5,379 bases of DNA from an uncultured Holophagaceae bacterium. GTDB taxonomy: Bacteria > Acidobacteriota > Holophagae > Holophagales > Holophagaceae. A model generated the notes under the pieces. The model was not told the DNA's origin, did not search any database, and was given only the letters and a program-made list of their open reading frames with translations. A program made the position numbers and the translations under genes. The stretch's first letter is position 1; each line of letters begins with the position of its first letter. The stretch is taken from positions 1-5,379 of the forward strand of contig CAIXHJ010000468.1 in assembly GCA_903919165.1 (NCBI GenBank), written 5' to 3'. Shown one piece after another: positions 1 to 5,379 of this stretch.

Positions 1-546
1 GTCATCCAGCGATACCACAGAGGTCAGCTCGGCGATGGCCTTTGGCACCCCGGCGCTGGTGGGAGCGCCGAAGGTGACGAGACCCGAACCAGCCTTCACC
101 AGCAACCCGTCGCTGTGGCCGTGGTAGCAGCCCTCGAACTTGAGGATGCGCTCCCGGCCGGTAAAGCCGCGGGCGGCCCGCAGGGCGGACATGACAGCCT
201 CCGTGCCCGAGGACACGAAGCGCATCTTCTCGATGAAGGGCAGCATCTCCTTGATGCGGCGGGCCAGGGCAAGCTCGCGACGGCTGGGGGCACCGAAGGT
301 GAGGCCTTCCTGCATGGCCTCGGTCACGGCTGCCAGGATGTCGGGATGGGCGTGGCCCAGGATCAGCGGACCCCAGGACATGCAGAGGTCGAGAAAGCGC
401 TTGCCATCCTCATCCTCGAACCAAGCGCCCGAGGCCTTCCTGAAGAACTTGGGCGTGCCGCCCACGGCCCGGAATGCGCGAACCGGACTGGAGACGCCTC
501 CGGGGAAGTGCGTCAGGGCTTCCTGGAAGAGGGTGTCGTTGCTCAT
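1..546 (-). CDS. hemL: Glutamate-1-semialdehyde 2,1-aminomutase, N-terminal part (3' end outside window)
   Basis: This gene encodes the PLP-dependent enzyme that converts glutamate-1-semialdehyde to 5-aminolevulinate, the second committed step of the C5 pathway in the cytoplasm. The frame reads openly from the ATG at 546 to base 1, giving 182 residues of a protein that is normally about 425-430 long. Visible family motifs are LFQEAL then PGGVSSPVRAF at residues 15-25 (substrate-contacting Ser20 and Arg23 by family analogy), SWGPLILGHAHP at 57-68, SSGTEAVMSALRAARG at 112-127 (PLP-phosphate binding), CYHGHSDGLLVKAGSG at 140-155 and the start of the gating loop, GAPTSAGVP, at 160-168. The catalytic PLP lysine lies beyond the window edge. 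The family usually has NSGTEA; here it is SSGTEA. The ATG overlaps the hemB stop as ATGA, and GGAGAAGG lies upstream, so the start is well supported. The identification is firm; completeness cannot be judged. Confidence 0.96.
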   Translation of the reverse strand, partial: MSNDTLFQEALTHFPGGVSSPVRAFRAVGGTPKFFRKASGAWFEDEDGKRFLDLCMSWGPLILGHAHPDILAAVTEAMQEGLTFGAPSRRELALARRIKEMLPFIEKMRFVSSGTEAVMSALRAARGFTGRERILKFEGCYHGHSDGLLVKAGSGLVTFGAPTSAGVPKAIAELTSVVSLDD

Positions 547-1520
547 GAGATCCAGCCCTTCTCCACGGCCTCGCGGCCAGCGTAGGTGACGATCATGTCG
601 GCGCCGGCGCGGCGGATGGCCAGGAGATGCTGAAGCATCAGCTGGTCGCCGTCCAGCCAGCCCAGGCGGTCGGCGGCCTTCACGCTGCTGAACTCGCTGG
701 ACACGTGGTAGGCGCAGATGGGCGCCAGCTGGGCCTCCCGCAGGCGCCAGATGAGATCGAGGTTCGGCAGGGCGGGCTTGACCATGAGCATGTCCGCGCC
801 TTCGTCCACATCGAGCAGCGCGTCGTTCAGGCCTTCGCGGGCGTTGCGAGGATCCATCTGGTAGGTCTTGCGGTCGCCGAACTTGGGGCTGCTGTGCGCG
901 GCCTCGCGGAAGGGACCATAATAGGCGCCGGCGTGCTTGATGGCGTAGCTGAGGATGCTGGTCCGGGTGAAACCGTTCTTGTCGAGCAGGGCGCGGATGG
1001 CGGCCACGCGGCCATCCATCATGTCGCTGGGCGCGACCACATCAGCTCCCGCCTCGGCATGGCGCAGCGCCATCTCCGAGAGGATGGGCAGGCTCTCGTC
1101 GTTCAGCACCACACCTTCGTCGTCCACGAGGCCGCAGTGGCCGTGGCTGGTCGCACCGCAGAGGCAGATGTCCGTCATCACGATGAGGTCCGAGCCAAAG
1201 GCCTTCTTCAAGGCCTTCACGGCCTCGGGAATCACCCCCTCCCGGCTGCGGACATAGGCTGCATCGGGAGACTTGGATCTCTCCTCCGGCACACCGAAGA
1301 GGAGCACGCTGGCGAGGCCCTTCTTGAGGTCCTTCTCCACCTGGCGGACCGTGTCCTCCACGCTGGCGTTGAAGATGCCCGGCATGCTGGAGATCTCGCT
1401 GCTGCCCGGCTGCGGCTGCACGAAGTGGCCCTGGATCAGGTGGCGCGGACGGAGGTCAGTCTCAGCCACCAGGTTGCGCATGGCAACACTGGTTCGGAGG
1501 CGGCGGGAACGGTTCAGCAT
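543..1520 (-). CDS. hemB: Porphobilinogen synthase (delta-aminolevulinic acid dehydratase)
   Basis: HemB condenses two 5-aminolevulinate molecules to porphobilinogen in the cytoplasm. The product is 325 residues, normal for the family. An ATG at 1577 would add 19 unrelated residues that overlap hemD; I chose 1520 because AAGGAGG lies 7 bases upstream and the protein then begins MLNRSRRLRTS, close to the usual HemB N-terminus (RxRRLR). Motifs seen: DICLCGATSHGHCG at residues 117-130, with Cys119, Cys121 and Cys129 as the expected zinc ligands; SYAIKHAGAYYGPFREAA at 191-208, with Lys195; GDRKTYQMDPRN at 215-226; and GADMLMVKPALP at 241-252, with Schiff-base Lys248. The three cysteines indicate a zinc-dependent enzyme. 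Oddities: Asn253 stands where the family signature has Tyr, and the region aligned to the allosteric magnesium glutamate reads LND, so an Asp probably replaces it (inferred from remembered homologues). hemB overlaps hemD by 7 bases upstream and hemL by 4 bases downstream. Confidence 0.97.
   Translation of the reverse strand: MLNRSRRLRTSVAMRNLVAETDLRPRHLIQGHFVQPQPGSSEISSMPGIFNASVEDTVRQVEKDLKKGLASVLLFGVPEERSKSPDAAYVRSREGVIPEAVKALKKAFGSDLIVMTDICLCGATSHGHCGLVDDEGVVLNDESLPILSEMALRHAEAGADVVAPSDMMDGRVAAIRALLDKNGFTRTSILSYAIKHAGAYYGPFREAAHSSPKFGDRKTYQMDPRNAREGLNDALLDVDEGADMLMVKPALPNLDLIWRLREAQLAPICAYHVSSEFSSVKAADRLGWLDGDQLMLQHLLAIRRAGADMIVTYAGREAVEKGWIS
557..564 (-). promoter_or_regulatory. Ribosome binding site of hemL
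   Basis: The minus strand reads GGAGAAGG here, ending 10 bases before the hemL ATG at 546, inside the last codons of hemB. It supports the ATG at 546, which also overlaps the hemB stop. hemC has a similar GAGAAGG at the same spacing. Confidence 0.6.
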
Positions 1521-2221
1521 GGGGATTCCTCCTTCGGGTGTTCCTGAGACGCAAGCTGCTGAGCCAGCATGGCCCATAGCAGCCCGGGGGTTGGTTCGCA
1601 GAAGGCAAGGGCGGGGGCGCCTGCCCTCGCGAAGGCCTCAGCGGTGGCCTCGCCCCATGCAAAGCGTTGCACATCACCCGTCAGGGGCGCGAGGATTTCG
1701 GCCTGCAGGGGGCTCAAGGCTAAGACTGCCTCGACCTTCGGCAGAGGCGGAAAGGGCTCCCGGGCCGCTTCGCCATGGGTGACCCAGGGATGGATGTGCC
1801 AGGCCGAACCCCGCGCGGCGACCTCGAGGTACTCACGGCTGCGTTCACCGCGGACGAGCACGAATTCCCCTCCCTCGGGGAAACGCTCCTGGAGCAGCTC
1901 CCAGAGCGCCTCGGCGCAGGCCTCGGAAGGAAGCTGGACGTCCAGATCCTCCCGCGCCAGGGCATCCGCAGTGCCACTGCCCTGGACCAGACAAGTCATC
2001 CCGGCCGGCAAGGCTGTTGCGGCCACCTTGGCACCCGAAGGACTCAGCACCACGAGGGCATCGACCCGATTCAGCAGCATGGGCGGGGCGGCGCCGGTCC
2101 TCTTCATTACCGTGAAGGAGTATGGTATGGGCCGCCAACCGGCCTTGCGCACCGTCTCCGCCAGCGGATGCTGGGCGGGGCGGGCCAATGCCAGGCGGGG
2201 GTGGTGGACCGAGGGCGTCAT
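1514..2221 (-). CDS. hemD: Uroporphyrinogen-III synthase (divergent)
   Basis: HemD cyclises hydroxymethylbilane to uroporphyrinogen III, inverting ring D, as a cytoplasmic enzyme acting directly after HemC. The product is 235 residues, slightly short of the usual about 250. HemD is poorly conserved across bacteria, and the call rests on general pattern plus position. The N-terminus has RLALARPAQHPLAETVRKAG (9-28), like the family's opening TRP...L...G. VDALVVLSPSGA (53-64) sits where the family has D-x-(V)-x-F-TS-x-(N/S)-(A/G). LVQGSGTADAL (78-88) matches the G-x-x-TA-x-x-L element. FVLVRGERSREYL (120-132) matches the RG-x-x-(G)-R-x-x-L strand-turn. A second half repeats the layout with VEAVLALSPLQAEIL (163-177) and ATAEAFARAGAPALAFCEPTPGLL (192-215). 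The start at 2221 overlaps the hemC stop as ATGA. The only nearby ribosome-binding-like sequence, GAAGG at 2235-2239, is 13 bases away, so translation probably depends on coupling to hemC. Fusion to a methyltransferase (CobA), seen in some bacteria, is absent. Confidence 0.87.
   Translation of the reverse strand: MTPSVHHPRLALARPAQHPLAETVRKAGWRPIPYSFTVMKRTGAAPPMLLNRVDALVVLSPSGAKVAATALPAGMTCLVQGSGTADALAREDLDVQLPSEACAEALWELLQERFPEGGEFVLVRGERSREYLEVAARGSAWHIHPWVTHGEAAREPFPPLPKVEAVLALSPLQAEILAPLTGDVQRFAWGEATAEAFARAGAPALAFCEPTPGLLWAMLAQQLASQEHPKEESPC
1528..1534 (-). promoter_or_regulatory. Strong Shine-Dalgarno of hemB
   Basis: The minus strand reads AAGGAGG, a perfect match to the core anti-Shine-Dalgarno complement, followed by a 7-base spacer (AATCCCC) and the ATG at 1520. 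It is the strongest ribosome binding site in the window. It decides the hemB start in favour of 1520 over the upstream in-frame ATG at 1577. Confidence 0.85.
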
Positions 2222-3096
2222 GACAAGCCGATACCCTTCAGCACCGCCGCCAGCAATGCTCTGTCGTCTGTTCCGCGGGCCTCGGCCCGGCGAAGATCGC
2301 CCTCCGGCGCGTAGGCCGCCTGCAGAAGCAAGCTCCCATCCTTCTGGGGTGTCGCGAGGGCACCCAGGGGCTGCTGGCAGCCGCCGCCGATGCCCGCAAG
2401 TACCTGGCGCTCCAGGGTGACGCAGCGAGCCGTCAGGGCGTCGTGCATTCCGGACAGCACCTCAATGAGATCGGGGCGGTCGGCCCTGGCCTCGGCGAGC
2501 AGCGCGCCCTGCCCCGGGGCTGATGGCAACTCTGAGGGTGAAAGGGGCCGGACCGTGAGCCCGATGAGGTCCAGCCCGAGCCGCTTCAGCCCGGCCGCCG
2601 CGAGCATGGTCGCGTGGATGGGCTCGCCGCGGAGAACGCCTTCTTGCACTCGCTTGAGACGGGTCTGCACGTTCCCGCGGATCCAGGTGAAGCGGGCCCT
2701 TGGGAAGATCTGGCTGAGCAGGCGCTCCCGGCGCACCGCGCTGGTGCCGATGACCATGTCCTCCGGAGCGTCGGGGGCCATCACCAGCCAATCGGAAGGA
2801 TCCTCTCGCAGGGGGATGCAGGCCGGGAGGATGCCCGCAGGCCGCTCCAGAGAGACGTCCTTCAGGCTGTGGATGAGCAGATCCGCCGCCCCCGCGGCCA
2901 GGGCGTCCTCCAACTCCTTGGTGAAGAAGCCCCCGCCCACCTGCTTGTCGAGGGGACCCTGCAGCCATTGGTCGCCGGAGGTCGAGAACTTGCGCCAGGA
3001 CACCTCGTAGCCCATGGATTCAAGGAACCTGACCATGGGCTCGGCCTGACCCACAGCCAGGGCGGATCCTCGTGTTGCCACTGTGACCTGCTTCAT
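2218..3096 (-). CDS. hemC: Hydroxymethylbilane synthase (porphobilinogen deaminase)
   Basis: HemC polymerises four porphobilinogen units into the linear tetrapyrrole hydroxymethylbilane, using a covalently attached dipyrromethane primer. The protein is 292 residues, slightly under the usual 300-315. Motifs in order: VATRGSALAVGQ (6-17), GGFFTKELEDAL (55-66, Lys60), DLLIHSLKDVS (72-82, with Lys79 and the catalytic Asp80), GTSAVRRERL (117-126, substrate-binding Arg122 and Arg123), IRGNVQTRL (139-147, Arg140 and Arg146), MLAAAGLKRLGL (164-175), PSAPGQGALLAEAR (191-204) and AGIGGGCQQPLGA (234-246), where Cys240 is the dipyrromethane attachment cysteine. All expected catalytic elements are present. 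The family usually has a DA-I segment just before LAAAGL; here it is HAT, with His161 in the Asp position. The start at 3096 gives the classic N-terminus, overlaps the hemA stop as ATGA and has GAGAAGG upstream. Its stop overlaps the hemD start. Confidence 0.97.
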   Translation of the reverse strand: MKQVTVATRGSALAVGQAEPMVRFLESMGYEVSWRKFSTSGDQWLQGPLDKQVGGGFFTKELEDALAAGAADLLIHSLKDVSLERPAGILPACIPLREDPSDWLVMAPDAPEDMVIGTSAVRRERLLSQIFPRARFTWIRGNVQTRLKRVQEGVLRGEPIHATMLAAAGLKRLGLDLIGLTVRPLSPSELPSAPGQGALLAEARADRPDLIEVLSGMHDALTARCVTLERQVLAGIGGGCQQPLGALATPQKDGSLLLQAAYAPEGDLRRAEARGTDDRALLAAVLKGIGLS

Positions 3097-4298
3097 GAAT
3101 GGACCGCCTTCTCATCTGCATTGGGCTTGGGTTGAGTCTGGACCAGGGCCCGGAAAGCCAGCGTACGACCTCGGGAGAGAATCTCCTTCAGGGTTTCCCG
3201 CTGGATATCGTCAAGTCCGGCCATGGAGTCCTCCAGAGTCTGCACTTCCTCCTCCAGGGCTACCCAGGCCGCGTCCAGGCGCTCCTGGGCGGACACCAGA
3301 TGCCGCTTGCGGGCCCGGGCCGCGGCGCGGTGGCGCAACCTTCCGGCGGCGCCGATGAGGTAGGGTTCAGCCTTCAGTGCCGCCTCGGCCCGCTGGGTCC
3401 GGGCCGTGGTGGTCTGGGCCAGGAAGGTGTTGAGGTCGATGCGGTGGACCCAGGGCAGCTGCTCCAGCCCCGGTTCGGAGTCCGGTGGCAGGGCCAGGTC
3501 GAGAATGCGGAGGATGGGTCGCCTAAGGGACTGCCAGGCCTCCAGGGTGAAGAGGGGCTCTGGGGCTGCCGTGGCGGTCACGATGGCGTCGAAACCCGTT
3601 GGGTCATGCTGGAGTCTGGGCAGATCGACCACGGGGAGCCCCAGCGGATCGGCCATTACATGGGCCCGGCTGCGGGTGCGGTTGGCCACGGTCACTTGGA
3701 AGCCACGCTCGGGAAGCCGCTCCGCCAAGTACTGAGTCATGGGCCCCACGCCGACCAGTATCACGGAGGATCCCATGGGCAGCCCTTCGGTCAGGTGCTT
3801 GAGGGCGACCGTGGCCACGCTGACGTTTCCATTGGCGAGCCCCAGTCGGGCCCGCAGCCTCTGGCCCTCGCGGACTACATCCTCGATGGCCGTCTGGGCC
3901 TCATCCCCGGCCACGCCTACCTGCCGGGCCTGGACCAGGGCATCCTTCAATTGGCCTGGGATCTCACGATCGCCGAGGTTCGCGGATTCTAGTCCAGCGG
4001 ACATGGCCAGCAGGTGCGCCCAGGCCTCCTCGCCCTCATAGCGGCGCACGCCGGATCCGGGATCGATGGCCTCGACCAGTCCTCCCCACACCATCCAGAG
4101 CACCCGCTGGCAGGTCGCGAGGTAGACGATTTCTCGGGCACCCGTTCGTCGCTGCCAGTCCCTCAGATGGACCGGAAGGCCCTCCCGGACCACATGCTGC
4201 GCCACCAGGTCCAGATCATGGACGGGGGCGTGGAAACTGATGAGAACGGGTTCCATGGTGGATCCCATGATCGGCAGGTCGCGGTTCGGCTCAGTCAT
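3093..4298 (-). CDS. hemA: Glutamyl-tRNA reductase (divergent)
   Basis: HemA reduces glutamyl-tRNA(Glu) with NADPH to glutamate-1-semialdehyde, the first committed and usually rate-limiting step of the C5 pathway. The longest frame is 401 residues. The catalytic domain holds VYLATCQR (58-65) with the thioester-forming Cys63, then AHLLAMSAGLESANLGDREIPGQLKDAL (94-121), the family signature region. The NADPH domain follows, with VILVGVGPM (179-187), VANRT (204-208) and IVTATAAPEPLF (239-250), then ILDLALPPDSEP (265-276). A C-terminal helical region from about 300 onward, rich in Ala, Arg and Glu, occupies the dimerisation-domain position but matches it weakly. Departures from consensus are TCQR for TCNR, GDREI for GE-x-QI and GVGPM for G-x-GEM. 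The start is uncertain: an in-frame ATG at 4256 gives 387 residues and begins MEPVLISFHAP, closer to the family N-terminus, with a weak GGGA 6 bases upstream; the ATG at 4298 has no clear ribosome binding site. The listed span is the outer limit. The end overlaps hemC. Operon position and retained motifs make the function likely despite the divergence. Confidence 0.92.
   Translation of the reverse strand: MTEPNRDLPIMGSTMEPVLISFHAPVHDLDLVAQHVVREGLPVHLRDWQRRTGAREIVYLATCQRVLWMVWGGLVEAIDPGSGVRRYEGEEAWAHLLAMSAGLESANLGDREIPGQLKDALVQARQVGVAGDEAQTAIEDVVREGQRLRARLGLANGNVSVATVALKHLTEGLPMGSSVILVGVGPMTQYLAERLPERGFQVTVANRTRSRAHVMADPLGLPVVDLPRLQHDPTGFDAIVTATAAPEPLFTLEAWQSLRRPILRILDLALPPDSEPGLEQLPWVHRIDLNTFLAQTTTARTQRAEAALKAEPYLIGAAGRLRHRAAARARKRHLVSAQERLDAAWVALEEEVQTLEDSMAGLDDIQRETLKEILSRGRTLAFRALVQTQPKPNADEKAVHS
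3107..3113 (-). promoter_or_regulatory. Ribosome binding site of hemC
   Basis: The minus strand reads GAGAAGG, ending 10 bases before the hemC ATG at 3096, inside the last codons of hemA. It supports the overlapping ATGA start. Confidence 0.55.
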
Positions 4299-4344
4299 CG
4301 CTTCGTCATGCCCCGGCCGAAAGTGGCCGTCATCACAGTCACCG
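4299..4344 (-). other. Short intergenic gap between aroC and hemA
   Basis: This is the only non-coding stretch in the window, 46 bases with the longest hemA start and 88 if hemA starts at 4256. I see no recognisable -35/-10 promoter pair and no hairpin followed by a T-run. A weak 5-base-pair inverted repeat (CGGCC, 6-base loop, GGCCG) lies at 4314-4329. The motif (A/G)TGAC occurs on the minus strand at 4342-4338, 4333-4329, 4309-4305 and, inside the hemA start, 4298-4294, with irregular spacing. With no terminator visible, read-through from aroC into hemA is plausible. Confidence 0.5.
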
Positions 4345-5379
4345 TTAACCCTGGAGCGGAAGCAGGGCCTGGATGGACTCCCAGTCCCATTCGGCCAGCT
4401 GCACCTTCCCGGTCTCCCGCAGCTCCTGCTGGGTCAGCCAGGCGTCATAGATCACCAGGGCGCACATGGCCTCGGCCACCGGAACAATGCGGGGCGCGAT
4501 GCAGGGGTCATGGCGGCCATGAGTGGCAATGTCCGATGGACGACCCTCGCGATCGATGGTCCTCTGGGTCTTGGATATCGAACTCGTGGGTTTAACCGCC
4601 ATGCGCACCACTACGGGCGCCCCGGTGCTGATGCCGCCGAGGGTGCCGCCCGCATCGTTCTTCATGGGGCCCTCCGGTCCCAGCGGGTCATTGTTCTCGC
4701 TGCCGCGCCGTCGGGCGCTGGCGAAACCCGCGCCCAGTTCCACACCCTTCACCGCGCCAATCGACATGCAGGCCAGCGCCAGCAGCCCGTCGAGCTTGCC
4801 GAAGGCGGGATCGCCGAGCCCCACGGGCAGGCCCTCGATCCAGACTTCGCAGACGCCGCCCACGCTGTCGCCATCGGCACGAGCTGCCTCCACGGCCGCC
4901 TTCTGGGCTTCGAAGATCCCCGGATCCGCCACGCGCAGGGGATTCTTCTCCACAAAGGGCCAGTCCACCTTCTTTCCTTCGATCCCGGCGATCTCCCGGT
5001 TGAAGCCGCGCACGGTCACGCCCAGCGCTGCCAGCTGCTGCTTGGCCCAGGCGCCCGCGGCTACCCTGGCCAGGGTCTCCCGCCCACTGCTGCGCCCCCC
5101 ACCGCGGGGATCCCGGATGCCGTACTTGCGATCGTAGGTGAGATCCGCATGACCGGGACGGAAGAGCTCCGAGATGGCCTTGTAGTCGCCGCTCTTCTGG
5201 TTCTCGTTGAATACCACCATGGCGATGGGATGGCCCGTGGTCTTTCCCTCGAAAACGCCGCTCAGGACCTGCACTCTGTCGGCCTCACTGCGCGGCGTCA
5301 CCAAGTCCGACTGCCCGGGCCGACGACGATCCATCTCCCGCTGGATCGCCTCCAGGTCGAAGGGGAGCCCAGGCTTCAC
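4345..5379 (-). CDS. aroC: Chorismate synthase, missing its N-terminus (5' end outside window)
   Basis: AroC removes phosphate from 5-enolpyruvylshikimate-3-phosphate to form chorismate, the last step of the shikimate pathway, using reduced FMN. The window holds 344 codons plus the TAA stop at 4347-4345. The GTG at 5379 is an internal Val codon and not the start: the sequence there (KPGLPFDLEAIQREMDRRRPGQS) aligns with about residues 30-50 of known AroC, so roughly 30 residues, including the first family signature (GESHG), lie outside the window. Motifs, numbered from the window edge: DRRRPGQS (17-24), LSGVFEGKTTGHPI (39-52), FRPGHADLTYDRKYGIRDPRGGGRSSGRET (73-102, FMN and substrate region), DSVGGVCEVW (171-180), MSIGAVKGVELGAGF (205-219; the family usually has SIPAVKG), NDAGGTLGGISTGAPV (241-256), KPTSSISKTQRTID (263-276) and GRHDPCIAPRIVPVAEAM (288-305, third family signature). 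All core motifs in view are intact. It lies just upstream of hemA on the same strand. Confidence 0.97.
   Translation of the reverse strand: MKPGLPFDLEAIQREMDRRRPGQSDLVTPRSEADRVQVLSGVFEGKTTGHPIAMVVFNENQKSGDYKAISELFRPGHADLTYDRKYGIRDPRGGGRSSGRETLARVAAGAWAKQQLAALGVTVRGFNREIAGIEGKKVDWPFVEKNPLRVADPGIFEAQKAAVEAARADGDSVGGVCEVWIEGLPVGLGDPAFGKLDGLLALACMSIGAVKGVELGAGFASARRRGSENNDPLGPEGPMKNDAGGTLGGISTGAPVVVRMAVKPTSSISKTQRTIDREGRPSDIATHGRHDPCIAPRIVPVAEAMCALVIYDAWLTQQELRETGKVQLAEWDWESIQALLPLQG

Larger units (their letters stand above)
1..5379 (-). other. Probable aroC-hemA-hemC-hemD-hemB-hemL operon segment
   Basis: Six genes run head to tail on the minus strand. Within the hem part every junction overlaps: hemA/hemC, hemC/hemD and hemB/hemL by ATGA, and hemD/hemB by ATGCTGA. 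The only gap is the 46-88 bases between aroC and hemA. HemA makes glutamate-1-semialdehyde, HemL converts it to 5-aminolevulinate, HemB forms porphobilinogen, HemC makes hydroxymethylbilane and HemD closes uroporphyrinogen III. Neither the promoter end nor the terminator end is inside the window. Co-transcription is inferred from spacing. Confidence 0.75.

Noticed and set aside
115..585. Plus-strand frames opposite hemL
   Set aside because: The minus strand carries an unmistakable HemL with SSGTEA and YHGH motifs, so the plus-strand frames are shadows.
627..1547. Plus-strand open frame of 306 codons opposite hemB
   Set aside because: It lies wholly antisense to a clear hemB with all active-site motifs. 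Its translation is rich in His, Ala, Gly and Val with no recognisable domain, as expected for a mirrored frame in GC-rich DNA.
1521..1577. N-terminal extension of HemB from an ATG at 1577
   Set aside because: The added 19 residues do not resemble HemB and overlap hemD more deeply. A perfect AAGGAGG sits 7 bases before the ATG at 1520.
1569..2420. Plus-strand open frame of 283 codons spanning hemD and part of hemC
   Set aside because: It crosses two real genes on the other strand, is rich in Ser, Arg, Ala and Pro, and shows no family motif.
3099..3992. Plus-strand open frame of 297 codons opposite hemA
   Set aside because: It is antisense to hemA, low in complexity (Gly, Leu, Gln rich) and has no domain I recognise. 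It is a shadow frame.
4314..4329. Inverted repeat CGGCC-ACTTTC-GGCCG as a terminator after aroC
   Set aside because: The stem has only 5 base pairs and is not followed by a run of T on the minus strand. Such a repeat is easily expected by chance in GC-rich DNA.
5377..5379. GTG at the window edge as the start of aroC
   Set aside because: The residues there align to about position 30 of known chorismate synthases, so the codon is internal and the gene is cut by the window.
1..5379. CRISPR arrays, tRNA or rRNA genes, insertion sequences, attachment sites
   Set aside because: No regularly spaced repeats, RNA-gene-like sequences or transposase-like proteins were seen. Coding sequence fills almost the whole window.

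Overview
This window is a compact, GC-rich stretch of bacterial chromosome in which every recognised gene lies on the minus strand. Read in the direction of transcription (high to low coordinates) the order is aroC (5' end cut off by the window), hemA, hemC, hemD, hemB, hemL (3' end cut off by the window). Five of the six genes belong to the C5 branch of tetrapyrrole (heme) synthesis: glutamyl-tRNA reductase, hydroxymethylbilane synthase, uroporphyrinogen-III synthase, porphobilinogen synthase and glutamate-1-semialdehyde aminomutase. Together they cover every step from glutamyl-tRNA(Glu) to uroporphyrinogen III.

Layout: 1-546 hemL (partial), 543-1520 hemB, 1514-2221 hemD, 2218-3096 hemC, 3093-4298 hemA (start possibly 4256), 4299-4344 short intergenic gap, 4345-5379 aroC (partial). 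All four junctions inside the hem run overlap: three by the 4-base ATGA arrangement (3093-3096, 2218-2221, 543-546) and one by 7 bases, ATGCTGA (1514-1520). This argues for one polycistronic mRNA with translational coupling. aroC ends 46 bases before the longest hemA reading frame and may belong to the same transcript. I see no convincing promoter, terminator, RNA gene, mobile element, repeat array or CRISPR in the window.

The organism uses the C5 (glutamate) route to 5-aminolevulinate, so it is not an alphaproteobacterium of the HemA/ALAS type. High GC, tightly packed genes and unusual HemA and HemD sequences would suit an acidobacterium of the Holophaga/Geothrix kind or a similar deep-branching Gram-negative lineage. 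This placement is a guess from general impression and is not proven by the sequence.

This is mainly ordinary core metabolism. The points worth a second look are sequence departures inside otherwise well-conserved enzymes: HemA (TCQR in place of TCNR, GDREI in place of GE-x-QI, GVGPM in place of G-x-GEM) and HemB (Asn in place of Tyr just after the catalytic-lysine signature, with the three zinc-site cysteines kept). I found no evidence of an undescribed system.
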